DNA of 64,000 nucleotides, taken from NCBI GenBank assembly GCA_025358055.1, contig JANYKV010000066.1, positions 1 through 64,000 on the forward strand, in the 5' to 3' direction. A program made the position numbers and the translations under genes. Shown here piece by piece: positions 45,666 through 55,235 of the stretch (position 1 is the stretch's first letter; each line of letters opens with the position of its first letter). Under the pieces are notes generated by a model. The model saw only the letters and a program-made list of their open reading frames with translations. It was not told the DNA's origin and searched no databases. The DNA comes from Gemmatimonadota bacterium (GTDB lineage Bacteria; Gemmatimonadota; Gemmatimonadetes; Gemmatimonadales; GWC2-71-9).

Positions 45666-46198
45666 TACTTCTTGGGGCTCGGGGGGGGCTGGAGTGACTT
45701 GGTGACGGCTTTCCCGCGGTTCTCTTTTTTCCAGCGGGCGAGCAGGATCTGCCGTTTGAGCGCACTGAGATGGTCGATGAACAGAATGCCGTCGAGGTGG
45801 TCGATCTCGTGCTGGATGGCCCGCGCCACCAACCCCTCAGCCTCCTTCGTATACCGCCGGCCCTCTCGGTCCGTCGCTTCGAGGACGATGCGCTCCGCGC
45901 GAGTGACATCCCCGTACACCTCGGGAATCGAGAGGCAGCCCTCTTCGGCTCGCTGGCGTCCTTCGGCGCTGGTGATGATCGGATTCACCATGACGAACCG
46001 ATCGCTTTCCGCATCGACCACCGCCACCCGTTTGGTGATCCCGACCTGGTTGGCCGCGAGCCCCACTCCCTTGGCCGTATCCATGGTGAGGAACAGGTCG
46101 TCGATCAACTGGCGGAGTGCTTCATCGACCGCCGCCACCTCCACACTCCGAGTGCGGAGGGTCGAGGAGCCGAGCAGATGGAGATCGAGCAGGCTCAT
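45665..46198 (-). CDS. def: Peptide deformylase
   Basis: 177 aa from ATG 46198, overlapping the yajC stop as ATGA. The three family motifs are intact: GVGLAANQVG, EEGCLSIP (metal-binding Cys) and QHEIDHLDGILF (two His ligands and catalytic Glu). It removes N-terminal formyl groups from new proteins. The C-terminus has a short basic, proline-rich tail. The longer reading upstream is a shadow. Confidence 0.96.
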   Translation of the reverse strand: MSLLDLHLLGSSTLRTRSVEVAAVDEALRQLIDDLFLTMDTAKGVGLAANQVGITKRVAVVDAESDRFVMVNPIITSAEGRQRAEEGCLSIPEVYGDVTRAERIVLEATDREGRRYTKEAEGLVARAIQHEIDHLDGILFIDHLSALKRQILLARWKKENRGKAVTKSLQPPPSPKK

Positions 46199-46521
46199 GC
46201 TTGATTGGGGACCGTCGATGCCACGTTGCCGACGCGGACGATGCGGCTGCGTTCCACCACGATCGTTGACGTTCCCGACTCGATGGTTACCCGGTCTTCC
46301 TTGAGATCCTTCACCTTGCCGATGATTCCGCCACTCGTTGTGATATCGTCGCCCTTCTTGAGCGCCGCGAGCATCGTGGCGTGCTTCTTCCGGGCCTGGC
46401 TCTGGGGTCGAATCATCAGGAAGTAGAGGATGGCGCCAAACAGGGCGATTTGGATCAACAGTACCCCCAGCCCACCGGAGCCTTGGGGCGCTGCCATCAT
46501 GGCCATCAACGTCGATCTCAT
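46195..46521 (-). CDS. yajC: Preprotein translocase subunit YajC
   Basis: 108 aa from ATG 46521, with AAGGAGA just upstream and a 4-nt overlap with tgt. A single membrane helix (about residues 17-38) ends in FLMIRPQSQARKKHATML, the YajC signature. A small beta domain follows with KKGDDITTSGGIIGKV. YajC associates with SecDF and YidC. The tgt-yajC order is common; secD and secF are not in the window. Confidence 0.94.
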   Translation of the reverse strand: MRSTLMAMMAAPQGSGGLGVLLIQIALFGAILYFLMIRPQSQARKKHATMLAALKKGDDITTSGGIIGKVKDLKEDRVTIESGTSTIVVERSRIVRVGNVASTVPNQA

Positions 46522-47654
46522 GGGTCTCCTTGTGCATGGTAGAGCTGGAGCCAGCCCCGGCTCCAACGGTCAAAGGTTCCGTCGAGAATCGCCGCCCGCG
46601 CCAATTCCGTCACGCGGATGAGGAACCGGACGTTGTGCAACGATATCAAGCGAAGGCCGAGCATCTCTTGGGCGAAGAACAGGTGTCGCAGGTAACCTCG
46701 CGAAAATCGTCCGCACGTCGCGCAGTCGCACCCCGGATCGAGGGGTTCTTCGCTGACTCGATGGATCGATTTCTTGATGTTTACCCGGCCGGACATCGTC
46801 CAGGCGCTGCCATGGCGCCCATTTCGGGTCGCCGCCACGCAATCGAACAGGTCCACTCCCCGAGCAATTCCCTCGACCAAATCCTCCGGGAACCCAACGC
46901 CCATAAGATAACGGGGGCGGTCCTGAGGCAGCCCTGGTGCCAGGTGTTCCAGGACCGCGTGCATGACCGGTTTCGGTTCGCCGACGGAAAGCCCGCCGAT
47001 CGCGATTCCCGTCCAAGGGCCTTGGGAGAGGGTGCCCTCTAAAGATCGGCCTCGGAGTTCGAGGTGGGTGCCCCCTTGTAGGATGGGCCAAAGTGTTTGC
47101 TGATTTGAACTTACGCCTCCAAGCGCTCCATGCTCCGCCCGGCATCTGGCCAGCCACCTTAAAGTGCGCTCCATTCCGGCCTCGGCGTCGGCGAACGGGG
47201 AAGCGGCGGGCACCACGTGGTCGAATGCCATGGCCACGTCGGCCCCGAGAGCCCACTGAATCGCCATGGCCGACTCGGGAGTGATGGTTCGCAAGGTGCC
47301 ATCGATGTGGCTCACGAACTCCACGCCCTCCTCACTGACTTTGCGTAGGCCCTCCAACGAGAAGACCTGGAATCCGCCCGAGTCGGTCAGCATCGGTCGC
47401 GGCCAGGTGGTAAAGCGGTGAAGCCCTCCCATTGCGCGCACCGTTTCCTCGCCGGGTCGGAGGTGCAAGTGGTAGGTATTGCCGAGGATGATCTGCGCCC
47501 CGGTCTCTTCCACCTCCCGAGGATGGAGTCCGCGCACCGCTCCGTGGGTACCCACCGGCATGAATGCGGGGGTCTGGACGGTACCGTGTGGGAGGGAGAG
47601 CAGCCCGGCTCGCGCCGCGCCATTCCGGCCTTGGATCTCAAACTCGAATGCCAA
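46518..47654 (-). CDS. tgt: Queuine tRNA-ribosyltransferase Tgt
   Basis: 378 aa from ATG 47654. The active-site segments MLTDSGGFQVFSL and ILQGG, the substrate loop GGLSVGEPK and the catalytic Asp in GVDLFDCVAATRNGRHG are present. The zinc site is CDCATCGRFSRGYLRHL. It exchanges G34 for preQ1 in GUN tRNAs. QueA, the next enzyme of the queuosine pathway, is encoded 75 bp upstream on the same strand. Confidence 0.97.
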   Translation of the reverse strand: MAFEFEIQGRNGAARAGLLSLPHGTVQTPAFMPVGTHGAVRGLHPREVEETGAQIILGNTYHLHLRPGEETVRAMGGLHRFTTWPRPMLTDSGGFQVFSLEGLRKVSEEGVEFVSHIDGTLRTITPESAMAIQWALGADVAMAFDHVVPAASPFADAEAGMERTLRWLARCRAEHGALGGVSSNQQTLWPILQGGTHLELRGRSLEGTLSQGPWTGIAIGGLSVGEPKPVMHAVLEHLAPGLPQDRPRYLMGVGFPEDLVEGIARGVDLFDCVAATRNGRHGSAWTMSGRVNIKKSIHRVSEEPLDPGCDCATCGRFSRGYLRHLFFAQEMLGLRLISLHNVRFLIRVTELARAAILDGTFDRWSRGWLQLYHAQGDP

Positions 47655-47729
47655 TCGGGCCCCTCTCCTTCTCTGCGCGGTGTTGCCGCATGGTTGGGGC
47701 GAACCGGTTCACGGTCTCCGTCGCGTCAG

Positions 47730-48773
47730 TCACACCACGACCATCGCGTCGCCGTAGGAGTAGAAGCGGTACTGCTCCGCGATGGCGTGGGCATATGCGG
47801 CGCGGGTCCGGTCAACTCCGGCAAAGGCACTCACCAACATCAACAACGTCGAGCGGGGGAGATGGAAATTCGTGATCACATGGTCCACCACCGCAAAGGG
47901 ATATCCCGGGGTGATCATCAACTGAGTCTCGCCGCGTCCGGCCCGCACGACGCCGAGCACGGCAGACGACTCCAGCGCCCGGACCACGGTCGTCCCAACC
48001 GCCCACACGGCGCACCCTCCCGCTCGGACTCGCGCGATTTGACCGGCCAGTGCCTCCGGAATCTCATAGGATTCGGGGTGCATCTTGTGTCTAGTAAGGT
48101 CCTCGACATCCACCGGCTTGAAGGTGCCCGGCCCGATTTCCAGGTCGAGTCGGCCCACTCCGATTCCGCGGTCCCGCAGGGCCGAAAGAATTTCGGCCGT
48201 GAAGTGAAGTCCCGCCGTTGGTGCTGCCACGCTGCCTTCGCGTTCGGCATAGACCGTCTGATACCGCGCCGCATCGGCCGCCGTCGGCGTTCGTGCAATG
48301 TAGGGTGGCAGGGGGAGGCTGCCGAATCGATCGATCGCCTCCTGCGCGGTCGCTCCAACGAAGCGCACCAACCGATTTCCGTCCGTCAAGATGCTCACCA
48401 CCTCGAGGGTGACATCGGGGCTGAGCTCCACCCCTTTTCCGGGGCGAAGGGCGCTTCCGGGCCGGCCTAGGGCAATCCAACAGTCGTCGGACGCGGGATG
48501 GATCAAGAGCACTTCCGCGGGCGCCCCGCTGGCGCGTCGTCCCAAGAATCGGGCGTGGCGGACCCGGGATGTGTTGATCACCAGCAAATCACCCGGGGGG
48601 ATCAAGTCTACGAGGCCACGAAACACACCGTCTTCGAGTGTTTCCCTCGAACGTCGAACGATCAATAGTCGGCTTGCCGCTCGGTCGGGCAACGGCGTCT
48701 GCGCGATGAGTTCAGGCGGAAGCTGGTAGTCGAAGTCTGCAGTGCGGTAATTCGTGGGCCGCTCAGCGGTCAA
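47730..48773 (-). CDS. queA: S-adenosylmethionine:tRNA ribosyltransferase-isomerase QueA
   Basis: 347 aa from TTG 48773, which overlaps the ruvB stop. The opening [25 protein letters not shown], the middle PTAGLHFT and the C-terminal [18 protein letters not shown] are characteristic. It adds the epoxycyclopentanediol group from SAM to preQ1 in tRNA, following Tgt. There is no ATG start nearby in frame, so TTG is likely. Confidence 0.96.
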   Translation of the reverse strand: MTAERPTNYRTADFDYQLPPELIAQTPLPDRAASRLLIVRRSRETLEDGVFRGLVDLIPPGDLLVINTSRVRHARFLGRRASGAPAEVLLIHPASDDCWIALGRPGSALRPGKGVELSPDVTLEVVSILTDGNRLVRFVGATAQEAIDRFGSLPLPPYIARTPTAADAARYQTVYAEREGSVAAPTAGLHFTAEILSALRDRGIGVGRLDLEIGPGTFKPVDVEDLTRHKMHPESYEIPEALAGQIARVRAGGCAVWAVGTTVVRALESSAVLGVVRAGRGETQLMITPGYPFAVVDHVITNFHLPRSTLLMLVSAFAGVDRTRAAYAHAIAEQYRFYSYGDAMVVV

Positions 48774-49788
48774 AGATCGTAGGCTGCACCGCGGGTGGCG
48801 TCATCCCGAAGCGACGATAGGCGTGGGGTGTCGCGACGCGACCGCGAGGCGTGCGTTCAAGGAATCCCTGCTGGATCAAATAGGGCTCATACACGTCTTC
48901 CAACGTGCCGCTGTCCTCGCCCACGGCCGCCGCGACGGTGCCGAGTCCCACCGGGCCACCGCCGAACTTTTCGATGATGGTGGTGAGAATTAGGGCGTCC
49001 ATGTCGTCGAGGCCAAACTCGTCTACGTTGAGTCGGGCGAGCGCCTCGAGCGCCACCGCGCCCGAAATGGCACCGCCGGCCCGCACCTGAGCGTAGTCTC
49101 GCACTCGGCGGAGCAGTCGGTTCGCCACCCGGGGGGTTCCGCGACTGCGCTTGGCGATCTCGGTTGCCCCGTTCTCGTCGATCGGGACCTTGAGGATTCC
49201 GGCTGATCGAAGCACGATCAGGCGCAGCTCTTCCGGCGGGTAGAAGTTGAGTCGCTCGACCAGGCCAAACCGGGCGCGCATCGGAGGGGTGAGCTGTCCA
49301 AAGCGCGTCGTCGCGCCCACCAGAGTGAATCGCTCCACCGACATCGGAATGGTCTGCGCGTTCGGTCCGTCGGCGATCCGTACATCGACGCGAAAATCTT
49401 CCATCGCGGAGTACAGGAATTCTTCCAACACCGGTCGGAGGCGGTGGATCTCGTCGATGAATAGCAAATCGCCGGGCGCAAGCCCGGTCAGGAGCCCAAC
49501 CAAGTCACCCGGCCTCTCGAGCACCGGGCCGGAACTGGTGCGGAGTTCCACCCCCATCTCCTTGGCCATCAGCATGGCCAGGGTTGTCTTGCCAAGTCCG
49601 GGCGGTCCGAAGAAGAGGATGTGGTCGAGCTGTTCGCCGCGGGCCTTCGCGGCGTCGATTGCGATCTGGAGCGAAGCCTTGACCTGGGGTTGTCCGATGA
49701 ACTCGTCCAGGCGGGACGGGCGGAGCGCGGATTCAGCGTTCCGTTCTTCCGGCAGCGCATCCGGGGTGGTGACCTCGACGCGTGGCAT
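48763..49788 (-). CDS. ruvB: Holliday junction branch migration helicase RuvB
   Basis: 341 aa from ATG 49788. Walker [14 protein letters not shown], Walker [30 protein letters not shown] (sensor 1 and arginine finger) and the C-terminal winged-helix [16 protein letters not shown] are all present. It drives branch migration with RuvA. A 57-aa zinc-protein gene intervenes between ruvA and ruvB. Confidence 0.97.
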   Translation of the reverse strand: MPRVEVTTPDALPEERNAESALRPSRLDEFIGQPQVKASLQIAIDAAKARGEQLDHILFFGPPGLGKTTLAMLMAKEMGVELRTSSGPVLERPGDLVGLLTGLAPGDLLFIDEIHRLRPVLEEFLYSAMEDFRVDVRIADGPNAQTIPMSVERFTLVGATTRFGQLTPPMRARFGLVERLNFYPPEELRLIVLRSAGILKVPIDENGATEIAKRSRGTPRVANRLLRRVRDYAQVRAGGAISGAVALEALARLNVDEFGLDDMDALILTTIIEKFGGGPVGLGTVAAAVGEDSGTLEDVYEPYLIQQGFLERTPRGRVATPHAYRRFGMTPPAVQPTIFDR

Positions 49789-49795
49789 AGTAGGG

Positions 49796-49969
49796 CTAGG
49801 CGGCCCGGGCGTTCCAACGAACCGGGCGCGGGCCCGCCTCGATGGAGTGTTTTGTATGGCAGCTCACACAGCGGTCCTCCGCCACCCGGCTCGCTTCAGG
49901 TACCAAACGCCGGTTGGTCGACCCACATTTGGTGCAGATCCATTCGGCGGTTCTCGCGGGTTGGGTCAT
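49796..49969 (-). CDS. 57-aa putative zinc-ribbon protein between ruvA and ruvB
   Basis: 57 aa. The ATG at 49969 overlaps the ruvA stop as ATGA, and the stop is 7 bp before the ruvB start. It contains [11 protein letters not shown] and, 20 residues on, [10 protein letters not shown]: a CxxC-CxxC knuckle pair at residues 12/15 and 34/37. Spacing fits a small zinc ribbon. The 4-nt overlap with ruvA and the operon position argue that it is translated. No family recognised; a DNA-binding or adaptor role with the RuvABC proteins is only a guess. Confidence 0.75.
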   Translation of the reverse strand: MTQPARTAEWICTKCGSTNRRLVPEASRVAEDRCVSCHTKHSIEAGPRPVRWNARAA

Positions 49970-50580
49970 TCCTTCAGTCCCCCTTTGTGCTGGGTCAGCT
50001 GTTGCAAAGCGCGCCGAACAATGGAGGCGGTTTCCGTGAGTGTTTCCTTGGCCAGCACCGTCCGCACGGCGTCCTCGGCTGCGCTAGGAGAATAGCCGAG
50101 GACGATCAATGCTCGCACGGCGTCGCCGCCACCGCCCGAGGGTCGGCTGGTCAAGCGTGGTTCGGAAACCGCGAGGTCCTGAAACCGGTCTTGGAGTTCG
50201 AGAATGAGGCGTTCGGCCTTCTTTCGTCCGATACCGCTCACCGAACTCAACGCCGCGATGTCTCGGTTCTGGATGCTCCTGACGGTTCGGTCCGGTCCGA
50301 GGGTCGAGAGCAGCGCCAGGGCCAGCTTCGGTCCGAATCCGCTGGCGCCGAGCAACCGCTGAAATATGCCCCGCTCGCTCGCCGTGTCGAATCCGAACAG
50401 CGTCCAACTATCCTCCCGAACCACGAGCTCGGTGTACAGCGACACGCGCAGACCCTCCGCGGGTAGTCGTTCCAGCACCCCAAGGGGCAGGACCACCTCA
50501 TAGCCGACCCCACCGTCCGTTTGTACGACGATGGCATCGCTGGCCCGCTCCGTGAGCACGCCGCTGAGGGTCGAGATCAT
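49966..50580 (-). CDS. ruvA: Holliday junction branch migration protein RuvA
   Basis: 204 aa from ATG 50580, overlapping the ruvC stop as ATGA. An OB fold opens the protein (MISTLSGVLTE, YEVVLPLGVLE). Two helix-hairpin-helix units follow, including LLGASGFGPKLALALL and LSSVSGIGRKKAERLI. The C-terminal domain III (ALIVLGYSPSAAEDAV) contacts RuvB. The long in-frame reading extending to 50985 is a shadow of ruvC. Confidence 0.96.
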   Translation of the reverse strand: MISTLSGVLTERASDAIVVQTDGGVGYEVVLPLGVLERLPAEGLRVSLYTELVVREDSWTLFGFDTASERGIFQRLLGASGFGPKLALALLSTLGPDRTVRSIQNRDIAALSSVSGIGRKKAERLILELQDRFQDLAVSEPRLTSRPSGGGGDAVRALIVLGYSPSAAEDAVRTVLAKETLTETASIVRRALQQLTQHKGGLKE

Positions 50581-51074
50581 GGAAGGCGTCGGCGCCGCGG
50601 ATCGGCGGCACGAAGCAGGTGCGTGAGGGCGACCGCCACCCCGTCCGCTGCATCTGCCGGGGCCGGCGCGCTGCGCAATTGGAGGAGCTTGGCCACCATG
50701 AATCCCACTTGTGGTTTCAACGCGCCTCCGCGCCCGACGATGGTCTTCTTTACGGTGGCCGGGGAGTACTCGAACGTTTCGATTCCGCCCAAAGCGGCCG
50801 TCAACAGAATGACTCCCCGGGCGTGGCCGAGGGTGACCGTGGTTTTCACGTTCTTCTGGTAGAAGACGGTTTCGACCGCCATGACGTCGGGTTGATGATG
50901 CGCGATCACTTCGGTGAGTCCCTCGTACAACACCCGAAGGCGAAGGGCGAGCGGCTCGCGGGGGCGGGTTCGGATGACTCCACACTCCACCAGGCGCCCC
51001 GGCCGGCCTGGCGCCCCCTCGACGATGCCGTACCCCAGCACTGCCGTCCCCGGGTCGACTCCGAGCACCTTCAT
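50577..51074 (-). CDS. ruvC: Crossover junction endodeoxyribonuclease RuvC
   Basis: 165 aa from ATG 51074, where the family start KVLGVDPGTAVLGYGIV begins. Catalytic acids are Asp7 in GVDPG, Glu in AVETVFYQKN, and the DAADGVAVALTH pair near the C-terminus. It resolves Holliday junctions. It opens the ruvC-ruvA-zinc-ruvB group, 13 bp downstream of yebC, a widely conserved order. Confidence 0.97.
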   Translation of the reverse strand: MKVLGVDPGTAVLGYGIVEGAPGRPGRLVECGVIRTRPREPLALRLRVLYEGLTEVIAHHQPDVMAVETVFYQKNVKTTVTLGHARGVILLTAALGGIETFEYSPATVKKTIVGRGGALKPQVGFMVAKLLQLRSAPAPADAADGVAVALTHLLRAADPRRRRLP

Positions 51075-51087
51075 GGCAACGCCGGGA

Positions 51088-51837
51088 TTACGCTTCCGCC
51101 TCCGCCAAATCGGCCGCGTCGATGTCGAAGTTCGAAAAGACTTTCGAGACATCGTCCAGGTCTTCGAGTACCTCGATCAATTTGAGAATTTTCTCGGCAT
51201 CCGACTTCTCGAGTTTCACGGTGTTCTTCGGCACCATGGCGAGTTCGGCCGACTCGAGGACGATCCCTTTGGCACGGAGGGCGTCCTGCACGGCATGAAA
51301 ATCGTTGGGCGAGGTGGTCACAACGTACTGATCGCCTTCTCGGCCAAAGTCTTCGGCTCCGGTCTCCAGCGCGAGTTCCAGCGTTTTGTCCTCGTCGTAC
51401 TGGTTGGCGTCGAGGAGAATTTGTCCCTTGCGGTCGAACATCCAGGCGACCGAGTTCGTCGCGCCCAGGTTGCCGCCGTTCCGGCTAAACCCATGCCGGA
51501 TTTCCGCGACGGTGCGATTCGGGTTGTCCGTCGTGGCCTCGATGAACACCGCGGCACCGCCCGGCCCGTAGCCCTCGTAGGTGAGCTCTTCGTACAAACT
51601 CCCCTCGAGCTCGCCGGTTCCTTTCTTGATTCCCCGATCGATGTTTTCGTGGGGCATGTTCACCGCGCGGGCGGCATCGATCGCAGTTCGCAAACGCGGA
51701 TTGCCCCCCGGGTCACCGCCGCCGGCCCGTGCCGCCACGGTGATTTCGCGGATGACCTTGGTCCAAGAGGAGGCGCGCTTGGAGTCGGTGACCGCTTTTT
51801 TTCGTTTGATTTGCTTCCACTTGCTATGGCCTGCCAT
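51088..51837 (-). CDS. yebC: YebC/PmpR-family transcriptional regulator or translation factor
   Basis: 249 aa from ATG 51837. The family opening AGHSKWKQIKRKKAVTDSKR and the later YEGYGPGGAAVFIEATTDNPNRTVAEIRHGF are nearly invariant in YebC proteins. The acidic C-terminus ends in AADLAEAEA. YebC proteins bind DNA or act on ribosomes stalled at proline runs, depending on the study. Its place before ruvC is conserved in many genomes. Confidence 0.95.
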   Translation of the reverse strand: MAGHSKWKQIKRKKAVTDSKRASSWTKVIREITVAARAGGGDPGGNPRLRTAIDAARAVNMPHENIDRGIKKGTGELEGSLYEELTYEGYGPGGAAVFIEATTDNPNRTVAEIRHGFSRNGGNLGATNSVAWMFDRKGQILLDANQYDEDKTLELALETGAEDFGREGDQYVVTTSPNDFHAVQDALRAKGIVLESAELAMVPKNTVKLEKSDAEKILKLIEVLEDLDDVSKVFSNFDIDAADLAEAEA

Positions 51838-51926
51838 GGCCTACTCCGGTCCGCGTAAGACGGGCATAAGTATAGCCCTGAGGCCGGGTTGCGGCAACGC
51901 GCTCCGGAGGCCGCTACGCCGGCTCC

Positions 51927-52310
51927 TCACGGGGTTTTAGCCGCGTCTTTGAGCGCGCGGATCGCCTTGGTCAGCAGCTCGGCCACCTCGGGGCCGAGGG
52001 ATTCGCGAACCGGGGCCACCAGGTTCATCAGGGCGAGGTGGCCTCCTTTCGGTGTGCCGTCCGCCATCAGCCCCAGCGCCCCCGCAAGCGCCCGGCGAAG
52101 CGGTGCGGGAACCGTTAGGCTCGACAGACGATGCTCCAAGGACACCACCCTTCGTCGATTCAGCCGGTCCGCGTATGGAGGGTCGAGATTCAGGTCCTCG
52201 ATGACCCGGAGGGTGAGCCAGATCGCGAACAGGCCGTCCCGTTTGGTGCCCCGCGCGGCGTCGCGGAGGAGAACGAGCAGGGCCAACGTTCCCGGACTCC
52301 CGAATGTCAC
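51927..52310 (-). CDS. Hypothetical protein
   Basis: 127 aa from GTG 52310, overlapping the GT9 stop as GTGA. It is predicted all-alpha: LALLVLLRDAARG, LFAIWLTLRVIEDL, LRRALAGALGLMADG and LGPEVAELLTKAIRALKDAA. No signal peptide and no cysteines. I do not recognise a family. The overlap and shared direction make it part of the operon running into yebC, so it is probably expressed with recombination and envelope genes. Confidence 0.65.
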   Translation of the reverse strand: MTFGSPGTLALLVLLRDAARGTKRDGLFAIWLTLRVIEDLNLDPPYADRLNRRRVVSLEHRLSSLTVPAPLRRALAGALGLMADGTPKGGHLALMNLVAPVRESLGPEVAELLTKAIRALKDAAKTP

Positions 52311-53332
52311 TGCGGCAACCGCCTGAGGGCATTCAGGACCTCATCCGGCCGCAGGTCTTCAAGGCATTTATGATGACCCAAGGGGCAACGGTCGGTGCCC
52401 ATCGGACTGCAGGGACGACAGGGCAGCTCGTGTTGGAGGATCGTGGCCCGCGCGTGGTAGGGCCCAAAGCCGAAGGCAGGAACGGTTGGCCCGAACAGAC
52501 TGACCACCGGCGTACCGACCGCGGTCGCGAGGTGCGTAGCAGCCGTGTCGCCCGCGGTGAGGGACCGAGCGCGTTTGATGAGCGCGGCGCTTCCTTGTAG
52601 GTCGAACACGCCGGCGGCGCTCACCGCGTGCGCCCCCGCAACCTCGGCGATGGTACGGCCTAGGGCTCCGTCCTCCGGACCGCCAACCACCACAACGTCG
52701 GCTCCGTTCTGAGTCAGTTTTGCCACCAGGTCCTGCCAGTGCCGAATCGGCCACCGTTTGGTCTGATGCGCAGCCCCGGGCGCCACCGCGAGCAACGTGC
52801 GCTCCTGGCCGAGATCATGTTTTCGCAGAAAGGCATCGGCCGCGGTCATCGCATCTTGGCGGAGAAATAGCTCGGTCGAGCCCTCGTCGGGTATCACATC
52901 CAACCTTCGGGCGGCGTCGAAATAGCGTTCGGCGACGGATCGCTGGTCGGGGTACCGATTCTGCTTGGATCGAATCAGCGCGGCTCGGGCGCGGCGATAC
53001 TTCGGATACCCAGTCCAACGGCCGCCCGCCAACCACCGGAGTATCCGGCTTCGAACGCTCCCGTGCAAATCGAGTTGATGGGTGAAACCGTCCGCGCGGA
53101 TTTCTCGTGCCAGGCTCCGAATCGAGCCACCGGGGGAATAGGCGATGATCCGGTTGAGTCGAGGATTGTTCTCGAGGAGCGGTACGAATTCGGTTTTTGT
53201 CACGTACGTAATGTACGCCTCGGGGTAGCGAAGCCGGAGCGCGCGCAAGAGAGGCGTCGTGAGTAGGATATCTCCGATCGCACTGAACCGAACGGCTAGG
53301 ATGCGCGGAGCGTTGAGCGGGGTCCTCGACAC
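52307..53332 (-). CDS. Glycosyltransferase family 9 (heptosyltransferase-like)
   Basis: 341 aa from GTG 53332; GTG 53416 is possible but would overlap the divergent msbA start. The Rossmann opening RILAVRFSAIGDILLTTPLLRALR is typical of ADP-heptose:LPS heptosyltransferases, as are VAPGAAHQTKRWP and the C-terminal AGDTAATHLATAVGTPVVSLFGP. The four cysteines near the C-terminus (LPCRPCSPMG and RCPLGHHKC) form the CxxC-type region common in this family. It probably adds heptose or another sugar to lipid A-core. It is divergent from msbA. Confidence 0.9.
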   Translation of the reverse strand: MSRTPLNAPRILAVRFSAIGDILLTTPLLRALRLRYPEAYITYVTKTEFVPLLENNPRLNRIIAYSPGGSIRSLAREIRADGFTHQLDLHGSVRSRILRWLAGGRWTGYPKYRRARAALIRSKQNRYPDQRSVAERYFDAARRLDVIPDEGSTELFLRQDAMTAADAFLRKHDLGQERTLLAVAPGAAHQTKRWPIRHWQDLVAKLTQNGADVVVVGGPEDGALGRTIAEVAGAHAVSAAGVFDLQGSAALIKRARSLTAGDTAATHLATAVGTPVVSLFGPTVPAFGFGPYHARATILQHELPCRPCSPMGTDRCPLGHHKCLEDLRPDEVLNALRRLPQ

Positions 53333-53408
53333 GGCGGGAATGTAGGACGCGCCGTCGGGAGGCGCCAGCGCGTTGCCCGGTCCAACTCGCCCCAATACCT
53401 TACCGAGT

Positions 53409-55235
53409 ATGGCCACTCGGACGTCTCTCCGACTCCTGCAAACGATGCGTCCCTACGCGGGGCGGTTCAGCCTCGGCTTGCTGGCGACCTTTGGTGCGTC
53501 GGTCCTGGATGGGGTTACCATCGTCCTCCTGGTGCCCCTCCTCAAACAACTCTTCGGCGGTGAGGCCGCCAAGGTGCTTACGAGCGGGTCGGCTTGGCTC
53601 GGACGCGCGGTGGACAATCTTCTCGCGCCGCTCATCGGCGGGCTGCCCCCATCGCAGGCGGCCGGCCGAATCGTTTTGGTGCTGCTGGCCGGGCTCATGG
53701 TCAAGAATGCCCTGAGCTACACCTCGAATCAAATCTCCGTCGCGGTGCAAGAGGGTGTCGTCCGAGACCTCCGGACCCGTCTGTTTCGCCACCTCCTTGG
53801 AATTGATCTCGGATTGTTCCAACGCACCAAGTCCGGCCAGCTCATCTCCGGCATTATCGTCGACGCGGATTCCGCCAAGGCGGTCGTGAGCGCGGCGCTC
53901 GCCTCCTTGTTTCAGAATCTGGTGCTGATTCTGGTTTCCGTGGTCATCCTCATGGGAATGTCCGCGCGACTCACAATCCTCACCGTCGCCACCGCTCCCC
54001 TGTTGGTGCTCGGTATGCGTGTGCTCCTCGCGCGCCTGCGCCGCCACTCGAAGGTGTGGGCCGACCAGCGTGGAGAACTCACGGCCACTGTCGCCGAGCG
54101 GATCTCCGCTATCAAACTGATCCGTTCCTACGGCACCGAGACCTTAGAGAGCCAGCGGTTTGAGGAACAAGCAACGCGCTATCGCAAGGGGATTATCCGC
54201 ATTCAGCGATTTTCGTCGCTCACCAGCCCGGTCAGTGAAGTGTTTGGCGGCTGTTTGATCATCCTGATCATTTGGGCCGCCACCACGCCCTGGATCACTG
54301 GTGGAACCCTCGGACCCGCGGAGACGATCACCTTTCTGGTCGCCGCGCTCAAAATGATGTCGCCGATCAAATCGATCTCGCAGTTTCCGGCCTCCATGGC
54401 GACGGCGATGGCGAGTGCCGATCGGGTGTTCGATCTGCTCGATATTCCATTGACCGAGGCAGACCATCCGGGCGAGGGGACCGCGACGTTCAACCGCGAT
54501 CTGGTGTTCGATCGAGTATCGTTCCGGTATCCGAACGGGGCTCCCGTGTTGCAGGACGTGTCGTTCTCCGTCTCCAAGGGGAAAGTCGTGGCGTTGGTGG
54601 GGCCTTCTGGTGCCGGCAAGACGACACTTCTCGAGTTGCTCCCTCGATTCCACGACGTCGTCGCTGGTGAAATACGGTTGGATGGGATTCCACTCGGGAA
54701 GCTCACCCGGCGCTCGATTCGGTCGCTGTTGGGCATCGTGAGCCAGGACACGGTCATTCTCAACGACACCGTTTCGGCGAACATTGCGTACGGGCGCCCC
54801 CGGGCGACCCGGGCCGAGGTTGAGGCCGCGGCCGCGGCGGCGAATGCCCGGGACTTTATCGCAGAACTCCCGCTGGGTTACGATACGGTGCTGGGCGAGC
54901 GTGGTACTCGCCTCTCGGGTGGCCAGCGGCAACGGATCGCGATTGCCCGCGCCTTGTTACGCGATCCCCCTATCCTCATTTTGGATGAGGCCACCAGCGC
55001 ACTGGATACCGAGTCGGAACGGTTGGTTCAACAGGCCATTGACCGCCTCATGAAGGATCGGACTGTATTGGTGATTGCTCATCGATTGGCGACGGTGCGG
55101 CACGCGGATGAAATCATCACGCTCGACGCCGGTTGCGTCGTTGAACGCGGCACGCACGCAGCGCTCCTCGATCGCGACGGGCTGTACCGTCGATTGCACG
55201 ATCTGCAATTTCGGGAGGTAGCCGCTTCGGCATGA
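53409..55235 (+). CDS. MsbA-type lipid exporter, ABC transporter with fused permease and ATPase
   Basis: 608 aa from ATG 53409; TTG 53373 with an upstream GGGAGG is a longer option. Six membrane helices span about residues 15-310. The ATPase half has Walker A LVGPSGAGKTTLL (about 397-409), signature LSGGQRQRIAIARALL (about 501), Walker B PILILDEATSALD and the H-loop IAHRLATV. Homodimers of this type flip lipid A or another glycolipid across the inner membrane. Its neighbours are seven glycosyltransferase genes, which fits LPS-type glycan export. Confidence 0.92.
   Translation: MATRTSLRLLQTMRPYAGRFSLGLLATFGASVLDGVTIVLLVPLLKQLFGGEAAKVLTSGSAWLGRAVDNLLAPLIGGLPPSQAAGRIVLVLLAGLMVKNALSYTSNQISVAVQEGVVRDLRTRLFRHLLGIDLGLFQRTKSGQLISGIIVDADSAKAVVSAALASLFQNLVLILVSVVILMGMSARLTILTVATAPLLVLGMRVLLARLRRHSKVWADQRGELTATVAERISAIKLIRSYGTETLESQRFEEQATRYRKGIIRIQRFSSLTSPVSEVFGGCLIILIIWAATTPWITGGTLGPAETITFLVAALKMMSPIKSISQFPASMATAMASADRVFDLLDIPLTEADHPGEGTATFNRDLVFDRVSFRYPNGAPVLQDVSFSVSKGKVVALVGPSGAGKTTLLELLPRFHDVVAGEIRLDGIPLGKLTRRSIRSLLGIVSQDTVILNDTVSANIAYGRPRATRAEVEAAAAAANARDFIAELPLGYDTVLGERGTRLSGGQRQRIAIARALLRDPPILILDEATSALDTESERLVQQAIDRLMKDRTVLVIAHRLATVRHADEIITLDAGCVVERGTHAALLDRDGLYRRLHDLQFREVAASA

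Noticed and set aside
50581-50985. N-terminal extension of ruvA
   Set aside because: It lies entirely within ruvC; the ruvA family start is at 50580 with an ATGA overlap.
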